Assembly: GCA_946408825.1 (NCBI GenBank)
Contig: CAMJTU010000001.1
Span: 62,001-126,000 of the forward strand
Direction: 5' to 3'
Source: an uncultured Planctomycetaceae bacterium
Lineage (GTDB): Bacteria; Planctomycetota; Planctomycetia; Pirellulales; Thermoguttaceae
DNA length: 64,000 nucleotides
How positions within the stretch are numbered: the first letter of the stretch is position 1; the number at the start of each line of letters is the position of its first letter. The translations under genes were made by a program, and so were the position numbers. The notes beneath the pieces are model-generated. The model was given only the letters and a program-made list of their open reading frames with translations, had not been told where the DNA came from and ran no database searches. Shown here in pieces: positions 16,779-26,324 of this stretch.

Positions 16779-17294
16779 CTAACGATCGTCTAGTTCCCGT
16801 TGACGCCGGATTCCGCGATAAGGACCGTAGGCGCATTCCCCAACGGGCTTAAAGCCTAATTCTCCGTAATATCGGTTCAAAAACGCGCTGCTCGCGTCGC
16901 AGTCGAGTCGCAAAAAACGCTTGCCGTCGGCGCGCGCTTTGGCGAGGACGAGATTCATCATCGTCCGCCCGACGCCGCGAACGGAAGGATCCGTGACGAG
17001 GTTGTGGACGTAATACGCGGACGCGCCGTCCGACCAGCTTTCGTCGGAATCCGTCAACACGACGGCGCCGACGATCGCGCCCGTCGCGTCGCGGTAGACG
17101 AAGAGTTCGCCGCGCCGACTCCGTTCTTCAAAATACGGCGGCGGGTAGAAGTTAAAATAGCCCAGCGCGTTCCAATGACGCAGCTTTTTCTCGTCCATCC
17201 ATTCGATTCGACGGACGTAAATCTGGATCGCGTCGGGGACGTCGGCGACGGGGCAGGGGACGAGCGTTTGCGTTTCCAAGGGAGACGGTTTCAT
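16779..17294 (-). CDS. GNAT-family N-acetyltransferase
   Basis: 171 residues. Acetyl-CoA-dependent acyl transfer; substrate unknown. GNAT motif A is VRGVGRTMMNLVLAKARADG (the Q/RxxGxG/A loop), preceded by the strand GAIVGAVVLTD and followed by RLDCDASSAFLNRYYGELGF, the motif-B NxxAxxxYxxxGF equivalent. Its start overlaps the stop of the next GNAT gene upstream (ATGA), so the two are translationally coupled and may be subunits of one system or a tandem duplication that diverged. Confidence 0.87.
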   Translation of the reverse strand: MKPSPLETQTLVPCPVADVPDAIQIYVRRIEWMDEKKLRHWNALGYFNFYPPPYFEERSRRGELFVYRDATGAIVGAVVLTDSDESWSDGASAYYVHNLVTDPSVRGVGRTMMNLVLAKARADGKRFLRLDCDASSAFLNRYYGELGFKPVGECAYGPYRGIRRQRELDDR

Positions 17295-17776
17295 TTGTCG
17301 TCTCGCGGGAGAATGAACTCCATCTTCGTTTTTTCCGGCGCGAACCCTTTTTTTCGATAGAACGCGAGCGCCGCGTCGTTTCCCTCCCAGACGTTGAGAG
17401 TAATTTCATAACATCCGCGCGCCGTCGCCTCTTCTTTGACGCGTTCAAAGAGGAGGCCGGCGATCCCTTGACCGCGAAAGGGCGCGTCGACGCAGAGGTC
17501 GTCGATGTAAATCGAGTCGAACGGGACCATATTGACGGACTGCGGCTGCGACTCCAAAACGCAGAACGCGTAGCCGACGACCGAGTCGTTTTCGTCGACC
17601 GCGACGAAGACGGGACGGCGATCGTCTCGGAAAATCTCGAGAAGTTCGGCGCGCGAATATTTCGTCGTGCCGGAGACGAAAATATCGGGGCGCAGCGCCG
17701 CGTGGAGTTCTAAAACTTGAGAAAGCAACGCGAGAACGCGTTCGGCGTCCTTCTCTTGCGCCCTTCTGATTTGCAT
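17291..17776 (-). CDS. GNAT-family N-acetyltransferase
   Basis: 161 residues. Motif A FRGQGIAGLLFERVKEEA gives the acetyl-CoA pyrophosphate loop; the following EITLNVWEGNDAALAFYRKK is the canonical motif-B region with the Asn and Tyr expected near the catalytic site. The DSIYIDDLCVDAPF strand is typical of RimI-like members, but target protein or small molecule cannot be named. A GGAG site 8 bases before ATG supports the start. It overlaps the next GNAT gene by 4 bases. Confidence 0.9.
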   Translation of the reverse strand: MQIRRAQEKDAERVLALLSQVLELHAALRPDIFVSGTTKYSRAELLEIFRDDRRPVFVAVDENDSVVGYAFCVLESQPQSVNMVPFDSIYIDDLCVDAPFRGQGIAGLLFERVKEEATARGCYEITLNVWEGNDAALAFYRKKGFAPEKTKMEFILPRDDK

Positions 17777-17809
17777 GGTCTTTTCTCCGTCAAAAGATTT
17801 CTTCGTCGC

Positions 17810-18286
17810 TTAGTTTCCGAGTCTGGCTTTCGCCGAATAACTCGTCGCGTCGATTCGAACGACTGCGACGGACGCGACGGCGCGGTCGTCGAATTCAAAG
17901 TCGCGTCCCGTTTGATTTTTCATCAACAGTTCGAGTCCTCGGCGCTTTTCTTCGTGATCTTCGAGGACGACCGCCGTTCCTCGCGCGATAATCGACGCGT
18001 AAGACGCGCCGTAACGACACGCCGATTCGCCCGCAGGAACAAGCGTCGCGCCGAGATCGAGTTCGACGCATACGTTCGGATTGCGTCGAATCAGGTCGAG
18101 TTTCAACCCTTCTTGCGCGCCGTGCGCGTAAAACGCGAGTTTACCGTCGCGGAACGTAAAACCGTAATGCAGGGGAACGACGTACGGGTATTCGTCGTCA
18201 AAGAGCCCCAGCCGCAGGACTTTGGCGTTTTCTAAGATTTCGAGAATCTGTTCTCGATCGGTAATTTCGCGATCTTTACGCCGCAT
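17810..18286 (-). CDS. NimA-like FMN-binding split-barrel protein (PNPOx family)
   Basis: 158 residues. It has the family start MRRKDREITD followed by EILENAKVLRLGLFDDEYPYVVPLHYGF and FYAHGAQEGLKLDLIRRNP, the signature of the pyridoxamine-5'-phosphate-oxidase-like flavoproteins that include nitroimidazole reductase NimA. Such proteins bind FMN or heme and reduce small molecules; true resistance function needs testing. ATG 18286 is preferred over an upstream TTG at 18325 because it matches the family N-terminus. It sits 33 bases upstream of the GNAT pair on the same strand and right behind the enolase terminator. Confidence 0.88.
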   Translation of the reverse strand: MRRKDREITDREQILEILENAKVLRLGLFDDEYPYVVPLHYGFTFRDGKLAFYAHGAQEGLKLDLIRRNPNVCVELDLGATLVPAGESACRYGASYASIIARGTAVVLEDHEEKRRGLELLMKNQTGRDFEFDDRAVASVAVVRIDATSYSAKARLGN

Positions 18287-18328
18287 CTCTTGCGCCCGCT
18301 CTGTTGTTTGATTTCTTACGGTCAACCG

Positions 18329-18364
18329 AAAAACGCCTCCCAGAAACGGTCTGAGAGGCGTTTT
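18329..18364 (-). terminator. Rho-independent terminator of enolase
   Basis: Minus-strand stem AAAACGCCTC / GAGGCGTTTT with a 15-base loop, U-rich 3' side, 30 bases after the enolase stop. Confidence 0.85.
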
Positions 18365-18394
18365 CCTACTGAGTCAATTCACAAGACGGACGGA

Positions 18395-19711
<1,317 letters not shown>

Positions 19712-19858
19712 TTAATCGAATCGTATAAGCGGATTGACCCTCGACCCCGGTTCCAAACCCCAAGCGTCTCGCGTCAAATGTTTTTAGAGTATAAAGTTAT
19801 GAATCAAACGAAACGCGTGGAACGTCGAGTTCGCACGACCGCCGAAACGCGCCGCTTG

Positions 19859-20141
19859 CGTTCAGTTTAACTCCCGTCAAGTATACCCCCTAGAACGAAC
19901 GTCGTCAAGGCGCCGCGCAATTCTCCTTGTCGAATGAATCACGTTGCGGCGCGGCGCGTCAACGAGCCGCGAAATTTGACGAAGCCGCGAAGATTTCGGG
20001 CTGTTTGTATTTTCTCTCGGCGTCGTTGTTGAGTTTTCTGCGAGGTTATCTCTTAAAACGCTTGACCCGCACGTTAATATGGCATACAATGTGAGAGTAA
20101 AGGCAGGCGCGGAGGGCTTTTCCACTTGCCAAAGCGCCTCT
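19859..20141 (+). repeat. Promoter/leader block, copy 1
   Basis: Long imperfect direct repeat of 22770-23033. Shared stretches include ACGTCGTCAAGGCGCCGCG, GTCAACGAG, GAAATTTGACGAA and the promoter and hairpin described separately. Order and spacing are conserved while loops vary, suggesting duplication with retained function. Confidence 0.75.
20062..20090 (+). promoter_or_regulatory. Sigma70 promoter of the TPR-paralogue operon
   Basis: TTGACC (20062-20067), 17-base spacer, TACAAT (20085-20090). The same element occurs in leader copy 2. Downstream AGGCGC (20105-20110) and GCGCCT (20134-20139) can form a leader hairpin. Confidence 0.75.
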
Positions 20142-20271
20142 CCCAAGAAATGAATAGACGTGGTTGAGTATTGACTTAATCGGATTGCAATTTAGGCGTT
20201 TGGTAAGACTATTGCGTCAGCTTTTTGACAGTCGAGTCAAACTTCATCCCTAAACATTTCGAGAGGGCGAC

Positions 20272-21057
20272 ATGTGGCGCGACGTTTTACGTAATCTCCG
20301 TATCGTTATTTATTTCCTTTTGATTGCGACCGTGTTGGTTCTCTCTTGCAAAGTTACTTGCGGTCCTGTCGCCGATTCCCTTCATAGCTATTTTCATAAC
20401 CCGTACTGCGTTCTATCAAGCAATTGCGAACGCGCTATCTATGAAAATAAGCCAGATCGTGTTCTCAAACTATCGAACAAATATGAGAAGCTCGAACTAA
20501 GGGATTTCTTGAAAAGAAAAGAAGATCCGAGTCTGCGCGTGTGGGAGGGGTATAGGGGGTATCCCTACTATAGGGCGTTGGCGCATGAGGCTTCTGGCGA
20601 CTATGAAAACGCTTTGAAATATCTGCGATTCTACTGGGAACTGCCCGACCTAGGCGACTCCGACAGCGACGATCGTCCGTTCGCTTACGATTATTCCGAT
20701 AGCTTTTATTGGCTTGTCGAAGGGCGAATTAGGTATAAGATGGGCGATCAAGAAAACGCCTTCTTCGCTTACTGTTTAGGTTTAACGCGTAATAAATTCC
20801 CGATCGAGAGTAGCGCTTACTGGGGGAGATTTTGGCGACAGATAACGCTGGATTCAGAACAATACGGTAAGAATCCTCTTTCATGTTTTGACGGATATTC
20901 CGACTTTTTGAAGTTCGTCGACGGGGAATATCAAAAACTCGAATGTCCCGAAAAATACAGGGAGACGGTGGAAATATTCCACGCGTTGAAAAACGGAAAA
21001 ACATTTCATCAATATCTTGACGATAAAAAACGTGAACATAAGAGCGAGGAAACTTGA
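20272..21057 (+). CDS. Membrane-anchored TPR-like protein, paralogue 1
   Basis: 261 residues. One N-terminal hydrophobic helix (IVIYFLLIATVLVLSC) anchors a helical domain. Features shared with the three following paralogues: repeated charged residues before an ALAHEASGDYENALKYL helix pair that reads as one TPR, a VEGRIRYKMGDQENAFFAYC helix pair as a second, and a late segment FSDFLKFVDGEYQKLE-type (here YSDFLKFVDGEYQKLECPEKY). No enzyme motif. The family is not recognised; a scaffold or protein-interaction role is inferred from the TPR look only. First gene behind the promoter at 20062-20090. Confidence 0.75.
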   Translation: MWRDVLRNLRIVIYFLLIATVLVLSCKVTCGPVADSLHSYFHNPYCVLSSNCERAIYENKPDRVLKLSNKYEKLELRDFLKRKEDPSLRVWEGYRGYPYYRALAHEASGDYENALKYLRFYWELPDLGDSDSDDRPFAYDYSDSFYWLVEGRIRYKMGDQENAFFAYCLGLTRNKFPIESSAYWGRFWRQITLDSEQYGKNPLSCFDGYSDFLKFVDGEYQKLECPEKYRETVEIFHALKNGKTFHQYLDDKKREHKSEET

Positions 21058-21076
21058 GACGTCAATGAATGCGCAG

Positions 21077-21153
21077 GGCTTTTTTGAATAAAGGTTATTG
21101 GGAGGACGCCTAAAAACGAGGATTTTACTTAAAGACCTTTATTCAAAAAAGCC
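21077..21153. repeat. 77-bp element with 19-bp perfect inverted repeats
   Basis: GGCTTTTTTGAATAAAGGT (21077-21095) and its exact reverse complement (21135-21153) enclose 39 bases. It fills the gap between paralogues 1 and 2. It may be a bidirectional terminator or a tiny non-autonomous mobile element (MITE-like); no target-site duplication is obvious. Confidence 0.65.
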
Positions 21154-21172
21154 ATATAAGGGAGAATCTTCT

Positions 21173-21994
21173 ATGTATATTTCTATGAAAAGAAGACGCA
21201 TAATTACGTTAGTTGTAATAACGTTGTTTTTTACGGTAGTGGCGCTTATCGTATTTCTTTTATATACCGACGTCAAAAGATCTCGCGATTATCGAAATAG
21301 CATTAATAATTACACTGTCTCAATGCAAGATGGGAAACCAGATCAAGCTTTATATTGGGCGAACAAATATTACAAAGCTCACAAAGCAATAGGATTTGAC
21401 GAACCGTCTAAAAAGTGGACGATCGGCGTAGCTTACGAACTTAAAGGCGATTTTACAGACGCTCTTGAAATATACAAAGAATATGACGACGAATTATTGC
21501 AATATAAATTAAAACAATATCATAAAGATTTTCCAGAATTCAATTTTCGTAATTTGAAAAATGAAACGGCGCGTTTAAAATTCAAAGAAGGTAAATTTGA
21601 CGAAAGCTTTGCCTATTATTGTTCGTTTGTTACCGAATTTTTTGAAATGAGCGACTATACGTTAAAAGATTATGATTCGCCCACAATTATGCGAGAATTT
21701 AGATTGGCAATAACATTGGAAGACGATCCTACTTTGACGCGTATCTCATCCTTTTTAGATTTTTCTGATTTTCGTCGATTTATGGAACAAGAATACGTGA
21801 AAAGTAAGCAAAGTCAGAAGTATGCGCAAGAGATATCATTTATCCAAAAAGTCGATCAATCGAAAGAGGTTTTAGACGAGATTATCTGGGGAGATTTGCA
21901 AAATCTTACTAATCCTAATAACCCAAGAGGAAATGCATATCGTTTTTGGAATCGGTTAAAAGAAGAACGTAAAGGACTAGCGCGTAAAGATTGA
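21173..21994 (+). CDS. Membrane-anchored TPR-like protein, paralogue 2
   Basis: 273 residues. N-terminal basic patch and transmembrane helix (IITLVVITLFFTVVALIVFL), then a helical domain with GVAYELKGDFTDALEIYKEY and RLKFKEGKFDESFAYYCSFV helix pairs that correspond to the TPR-like pairs of the other paralogues, and FSDFRRFMEQEY matching their FADFxEFLSFMEEE segment. It is the most diverged copy and is clearly more AT-rich than its neighbours, suggesting separate ancestry or relaxed constraint. GGGAG 9 bases before ATG 21173 supports the start. Function unknown. Confidence 0.75.
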   Translation: MYISMKRRRIITLVVITLFFTVVALIVFLLYTDVKRSRDYRNSINNYTVSMQDGKPDQALYWANKYYKAHKAIGFDEPSKKWTIGVAYELKGDFTDALEIYKEYDDELLQYKLKQYHKDFPEFNFRNLKNETARLKFKEGKFDESFAYYCSFVTEFFEMSDYTLKDYDSPTIMREFRLAITLEDDPTLTRISSFLDFSDFRRFMEQEYVKSKQSQKYAQEISFIQKVDQSKEVLDEIIWGDLQNLTNPNNPRGNAYRFWNRLKEERKGLARKD

Positions 21995-22041
21995 ACGGAT
22001 TGAATGAAAAGTCATAATCTGTTTATGCGGACGAGAAGACA

Positions 22042-22794
22042 ATGACTGAAACAACGTGTTCTGAAACAGAAACAAGTCGCAAATCGTCGAGACGGTTTCA
22101 TTTTTCGGTTGGGCGTTTTTTTATCGCTTATCTCCTGTTGGCGGTTGTGTTAAGAGTCGCTCAATATTACGATATGAAAATACGCCAGGGTTTAGAACGC
22201 GAATACTTTCACGCTATGAAGGAAAACGACTCGGAAAGAGCGATTCGTTACGCTAAAAAACTCGTTAAGAGGAAGGAAGAGAATTGGATTCACGGCATGA
22301 AAGGAATATGTCCCCACGCGACTCTACTGTTGGGATTTGCGCTCGAAGCGTCGGGCGATTTAGACGGCGCTGAGAAAACTTTTAAGGAAGAGAAAGACGA
22401 TTTGTTTAAGCGGGAATTAGAATTAGCGGAGGCGAGAATCGCCTATAAGAAAGGCGACTATCAAAAGGCTTTCATTCTTTATTGCGACGCCGTTAACCAG
22501 TGGGATTTTAACGCTCATAAGTCGTTTGAAAGACTTAGAGACGGGTATCTCTCCGGATTTGGCTCGCCGATATCTCCCTTCGCCGATTTTTGGGAATTTC
22601 TCTCTTTTATGGAAGAAGAATGCGCTAAACTCGACAATCCGCAAGAATACGCGCCGACGATAACGCTGCTGTATCGGTTGCAACTGGAGTCTGAGAAGGG
22701 TTCTCAAGAGAAAAACCGTGAATCGAAGTCGACCGTCGAGTCTGTTCGACCGGCGAGACAAGTCGCCTGCGTTCAACTTATAACTTCCGTCTAG
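22042..22794 (+). CDS. Membrane-anchored TPR-like protein, paralogue 3
   Basis: 250 residues. Short Ser/Arg-rich head, transmembrane helix (FFIAYLLLAVVLRVAQ), then REYFHAMKENDSERAIRYAK, LLGFALEASGDLDGAEKTF and RIAYKKGDYQKAFILYCDAV, two TPR-like helix pairs, and FADFWEFLSFMEEECAKLD near the end. It is strikingly similar to paralogue 4 (24968-25768) through this core, so the two arose by recent duplication. Its stop codon lies inside the start of leader block copy 2. No catalytic motif; function unknown. Confidence 0.78.
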   Translation: MTETTCSETETSRKSSRRFHFSVGRFFIAYLLLAVVLRVAQYYDMKIRQGLEREYFHAMKENDSERAIRYAKKLVKRKEENWIHGMKGICPHATLLLGFALEASGDLDGAEKTFKEEKDDLFKRELELAEARIAYKKGDYQKAFILYCDAVNQWDFNAHKSFERLRDGYLSGFGSPISPFADFWEFLSFMEEECAKLDNPQEYAPTITLLYRLQLESEKGSQEKNRESKSTVESVRPARQVACVQLITSV

Positions 22795-23033
22795 AACAAA
22801 CGTCGTCAAGGCGCCGCGTCGCTCTGACCGTCGTATGAATCGATTTGCGGCGCGACGAGTCAACGAGTTACGAAATTTGACGAAACCGCAAGGATTGAGA
22901 GCGAGTTATGGACTCATGACGCCGTTTTCGAATTTTTATCTCAAAACGTTTGAATAACGCGTTAAGACGGCGTATAATGCGGGGGAAGGCGCGAGGGTAC
23001 GCGGACTCGTTTCCACATATCCAAGCGCCTTTT
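22770..23033 (+). repeat. Promoter/leader block, copy 2
   Basis: Imperfect copy of 19859-20141 including promoter and hairpin. Here the hairpin is AAGGCGC (22986-22992) with GCGCCTT (23025-23031) followed by TTT, i.e. terminator-like, only about 8 bases after the -10 element. Confidence 0.75.
22950..22978 (+). promoter_or_regulatory. Sigma70 promoter in leader copy 2
   Basis: TTGAAT (22950-22955), 17-base spacer, perfect TATAAT (22973-22978). It drives the rhamnogalacturonan lyase gene and probably paralogue 4. Confidence 0.75.
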
Positions 23034-23034
23034 T
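22986..23034 (+). ncRNA. Possible short leader RNA or attenuator
   Basis: Transcription from the promoter at 22950-22978 would begin about at the hairpin's 5' arm and meet GCGCC followed by five T at 23026-23034, giving a ~50-nt RNA if it terminates. Copy 1 keeps the stem but lacks the T-run. Either an attenuator or a small RNA; unproven. Confidence 0.3.
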
Positions 23035-23108
23035 GACTTACTGGATAGAACCGCAGTTTGCAACGACTCTCTTTAGAAATCTGGCTTTTTAAAAACGGGA
23101 AAGTACGG

Positions 23109-24971
23109 ATGAAATCAAGTATTCGGAAAACTGCCGCCGTCTGCTCGGCGCTTCTGACCCTCGGCGCCGTCTGCGCAGCCGCGTTGTCCGCAGACGCCGC
23201 TTACGGCGAGGGCGGAAACGGCGTCGGAACGATGGAATATCTCGACCGCGGCGTCTATGCTGTGAAATCGGGAGACGGAATGTTCGTGAGCTGGCGTTGG
23301 AATGCAGACGACGCGGACGACGCCGAATTTCAGCTCTATCGCGACGATCAGCTCGTCTACGTCAGCGCCGCCGGAAAAGCGACCTGCTATCAGGACGACG
23401 GCGGAAACGTCGGTTCCAAATACCGCGTGGATACGGTTGTGAACGGCGTCGCGGTCGGCTCGCAGGAATGCAAATTCAATTCCGACAGCCAGTATTTCGA
23501 TATTCCGCTGAAAAAGCCGGGCGCTCAGTATTCTCCCAACGACTGCGTGGTCGGCGACGTCGACGGCGACGGACAGTATGAGATCTTTCTGAAATGGGAC
23601 GGCGTTTCCAAGGACAACGCGCATGACGGCGCGACCGATCCGGTCTATATCGACTGCTACACGCTTGAAGGCGATATGCTCTGGCGCGTCAATCTCGGCA
23701 AGAATATCCGCGCCGGTCAGCATTACACGCAGCTTTGCGTCGCAGATTTTGACTGCGACGGCAGAGCCGAGCTGATAACCAAAACCGCCGACGGAACGGT
23801 CGACGGTCAGGGCGACGTCGTCGGCGATCCGAATGCAAATTACGTCTCAAAGGTCGGCAGAATTCTCGAGGGTCCCGAATTCATAACGCTCTTCGACGGC
23901 ATGACCGGCAAGGCGCTCGATACGATTGACTTCCCCGTGCCGCGCGGCTCCTCGGAGTGGGGCGACGGCTACGGCAACCGGTGCGACCGTTTCAACGGCG
24001 GCGTCGCCTATCTCGACGGCGAGCGTCCGAGCGCAATCTACGGCAGAGGCTATTACACGCGGCTGACATGGTCGGCGTTCGACGTGGTCGATAAAAAACT
24101 CCGCGTGCGCTGGATTTTCGATACCGGCTATGATAAAAGGGCGCCGGGCTACGGCTGCGGAAATCATCAGGTCATGGTCGCGGACGTCGACGACGACGGC
24201 AAACAGGAAATCCTGACCGGCTCGAACTGCATCGACGACGACGGCTCGCTGAAATGGACGACCGGCATGGGACACGGCGACGCGATGCACGTCGCAAAAT
24301 TCTTCCCCGACCGAGAGGGGGTTCAGATCTGGACGTGCCATGAGGCAGGCCCATGGGGCTGCTCGCTAATCGACGGCGAAACCGGAAAGATTCTCTTCCA
24401 TCAGAACGGTAGAAAAGATACCGGAAGATGCTGCGCGGACAACGTCTGGGCAGGGAATAACGGCTCTGAATTCTGGGGCGCGCATTCCGGCGATATGTTC
24501 GACGGGGCGGGACGGAAAATCGCCGGAATCCGTCCGGCAATGAACTTCCTGATCTACTGGGACGGCGATCTTGAACGCGAGATTCTAGATCACACGGGTA
24601 TTCAGAAGATGACGGCGGTCGATAAGACGGAAACGATTTTCAACGCGACGGGCTGTCTTTCCAACAACGGCACAAAGGGGGTTCCCTGCCTGACCGTCGA
24701 CCTCTTCGGCGACTGGCGCGAGGAGCTGCTCATGCGTACGAACGACGGCGCCGCGCTCCGCGTCTGGTGTACGAATATCAGCGCTGAGCGCCGCATTACA
24801 ACGCTGATGCACGATATGCAGTACCGCGCGCAGGCTTGCTGTGAGCAGAGTTCCTATAATCAGCCGCCGCATCCGAGCTTTTATCTCGGCTCCGACGCCG
24901 CTCTTCCCGCCAGACCGAACGTGCGACTCAACAACGCAAAATTTATTCAACAAAGTCATTCCACTCGATGA
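23109..24971 (+). CDS. Rhamnogalacturonan lyase, PL11 (YesW-like), secreted
   Basis: 620 residues. Cleaves the rhamnogalacturonan-I backbone of pectin by beta-elimination. A signal peptide (MKSSIRKTAAVCSALLTLGA ending near ALSADA) is followed by an FN3-like start and the eight-bladed propeller of PL11 with repeated Asp-rich Ca2+ loops: GDVDGDGQYEIFLKWDG, ADFDCDGRAELITKT, ADVDDDGKQEILTGS, and VDLFGDWREELLMR; NQPPHPSFYLG is the family's C-terminal end. Codon use differs from the neighbours (fewer GTCG-type runs, more CTC/CTG, ATC, GGC) and the protein looks like ruminococcal enzymes, so horizontal gain is likely. Its stop overlaps the next ATG (ATGA at 24968-24971). Confidence 0.93.
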   Translation: MKSSIRKTAAVCSALLTLGAVCAAALSADAAYGEGGNGVGTMEYLDRGVYAVKSGDGMFVSWRWNADDADDAEFQLYRDDQLVYVSAAGKATCYQDDGGNVGSKYRVDTVVNGVAVGSQECKFNSDSQYFDIPLKKPGAQYSPNDCVVGDVDGDGQYEIFLKWDGVSKDNAHDGATDPVYIDCYTLEGDMLWRVNLGKNIRAGQHYTQLCVADFDCDGRAELITKTADGTVDGQGDVVGDPNANYVSKVGRILEGPEFITLFDGMTGKALDTIDFPVPRGSSEWGDGYGNRCDRFNGGVAYLDGERPSAIYGRGYYTRLTWSAFDVVDKKLRVRWIFDTGYDKRAPGYGCGNHQVMVADVDDDGKQEILTGSNCIDDDGSLKWTTGMGHGDAMHVAKFFPDREGVQIWTCHEAGPWGCSLIDGETGKILFHQNGRKDTGRCCADNVWAGNNGSEFWGAHSGDMFDGAGRKIAGIRPAMNFLIYWDGDLEREILDHTGIQKMTAVDKTETIFNATGCLSNNGTKGVPCLTVDLFGDWREELLMRTNDGAALRVWCTNISAERRITTLMHDMQYRAQACCEQSSYNQPPHPSFYLGSDAALPARPNVRLNNAKFIQQSHSTR

Positions 24972-25768
24972 AGATGACGAACTCAAATAAACAAAATTTC
25001 CTTGATTTTTTAGGCAAATCGTATGTTGCTTTCTGGTATTATATTCTGATCGTTTTAGCGATAGGAACCGTAGGCAAGATAACGCAGATATGCGACGCAA
25101 GAAGACGCTTTACGTTAGAGCGCGAATTCTTTAGCGCCATGAAAGAAAACGATTCGGAAAGAGCGATATATTACGCGAAGAAGCTTGCCAAAAGGAAGGA
25201 TCGAAACTGGCATCGATCTTTCAAAGGAGTATGTCCTTTTGGCGTTTTCTATTTAGGATACGCGTTTGAATTGTCCGGCGATTTAGACGCCGCTGCAAAA
25301 ACTTATGAAGAAGAATCAGGGAGAGGCTATTTAAAATTGAATTTAGAATTAGCGAGGGCAAGGATCGCCTACAAAAAAGGCGACTTTCAAAGAGCTTTTA
25401 TTTGTTATTACAACGCCGTTAGACAACGTGATTCTAAGGTTGAAACCAAGTTTTCAGACGACTACATCAAATCGTTTGAATGGTTTAGAGACTATGACCT
25501 CTTCGGAATTCCCTCGACGATATCTCCTTTCGCCGATTTTGGGGAGTTTCTCTCTTTCATGGAAGAAGAATGCGCTAAACTTGACAATCCGCAAGACTAC
25601 GAGCCGACAATAACGTTGCTCTACCGCCTGCAACAGGAATCGGAGAGACGCGCTCAAGAGAATAATCGCAAATCGAAACCCGACGCCGCCTTTGACAAGG
25701 GGCGACGCCGCGCGAACGATTCGGCTTCGAATAGATATTCATGGCGTCCGATTCGGTCTATGGTCTGA
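24968..25768 (+). CDS. Membrane-anchored TPR-like protein, paralogue 4
   Basis: 266 residues. Transmembrane helix (AFWYYILIVLAIGTVGKI) then REFFSAMKENDSERAIYYAK, YLGYAFELSGDLDAAAKTYE and RIAYKKGDFQRAFICYYNAV, near-identical in pattern to paralogue 3, and FADFGEFLSFMEEECAKLDN. The tail is Ser/Arg-rich and hydrophilic. The ATG overlaps the stop of the rhamnogalacturonan lyase by 4 bases, so it is translationally coupled to that gene rather than to its own family members. A second ATG 6 bases on is equally possible. Function unknown. Confidence 0.78.
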   Translation: MKMTNSNKQNFLDFLGKSYVAFWYYILIVLAIGTVGKITQICDARRRFTLEREFFSAMKENDSERAIYYAKKLAKRKDRNWHRSFKGVCPFGVFYLGYAFELSGDLDAAAKTYEEESGRGYLKLNLELARARIAYKKGDFQRAFICYYNAVRQRDSKVETKFSDDYIKSFEWFRDYDLFGIPSTISPFADFGEFLSFMEEECAKLDNPQDYEPTITLLYRLQQESERRAQENNRKSKPDAAFDKGRRRANDSASNRYSWRPIRSMV

Positions 25769-25831
25769 CTCAAGCGAGCGTTTAAGGACGCCGCGACCCG
25801 TTGAATTTGTTGCAAAAACGGAGGAAAAGAG

Positions 25832-26059
25832 ATGGATTCCGACGCGGACGATATTTTGGTCAGGGGAATGAAAGCTCTTACGGAAAAGCTTGGCGCGGTT
25901 GGCACGCAGCGCTTCATCTCGATAATCAGTAGAGAGAAGTTTGACTATACGGAGTGGCGGCAAGAATACTTCGATTCAATGGCTCCCGGCGAATTCCAGC
26001 GAAAGGCGCTGGAATTCGCCCAAAATCATCCTTATACGGGCGACGCCGAGAGGTTGTAA
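25832..26059 (+). CDS. Small conserved-looking protein, 75 residues
   Basis: Strong ribosome site (CGGAGGAAAAGAG) immediately before ATG. The protein (MDSDADDILVRGMKALTEKL...SREKFDYTEWRQEYFD) is acidic, helical and resembles small proteins found in planctomycetes and cyanobacteria next to toxin-antitoxin genes, a recollection that needs a search. The truncated VapBC pair lies on the other strand 245 bases away. No motif that assigns a function. Confidence 0.65.
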   Translation: MDSDADDILVRGMKALTEKLGAVGTQRFISIISREKFDYTEWRQEYFDSMAPGEFQRKALEFAQNHPYTGDAERL

Positions 26060-26179
26060 TCGTCGTTTAGGACGTCGATTGATCGCTAGAGGCGTTTGTA
26101 TGTAACGCGCGCTTTTATCTTTTCACAATCGGTCGAAAGGATGGCGACCAGCGCCGATTCAAGCGTCGTTTTACACGCT

Positions 26180-26324
26180 TCAAGAGTTTGAAAGATTGAC
26201 GGTGGGGCGCGATATGCTCAAAAATCTACGTTGCTTCGTTTTCTTTCCGAAATTTATGTCGTCGTCAAGAAAGTAAATTAAGGGGGCCGTGTCAAGAAAA
26301 ACCTTATTGTATTCTATCATTGTC
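26180..26324 (-). pseudogene. Truncated VapC-type PIN toxin
   Basis: Minus-strand ATG overlapping the antitoxin stop encodes MIEYNKVFLDTAPLIYFLDD, the PIN-domain N-terminus with its first catalytic Asp (LDTAPLIYFL). After about 46 codons the frame stops; the remaining PIN core with the other acidic residues is absent. The toxin is therefore almost certainly inactive. Confidence 0.7.

Noticed and set aside
19877..20146. 89-residue minus-strand frame
   Set aside because: Lies in the duplicated leader block and is not preserved in copy 2.
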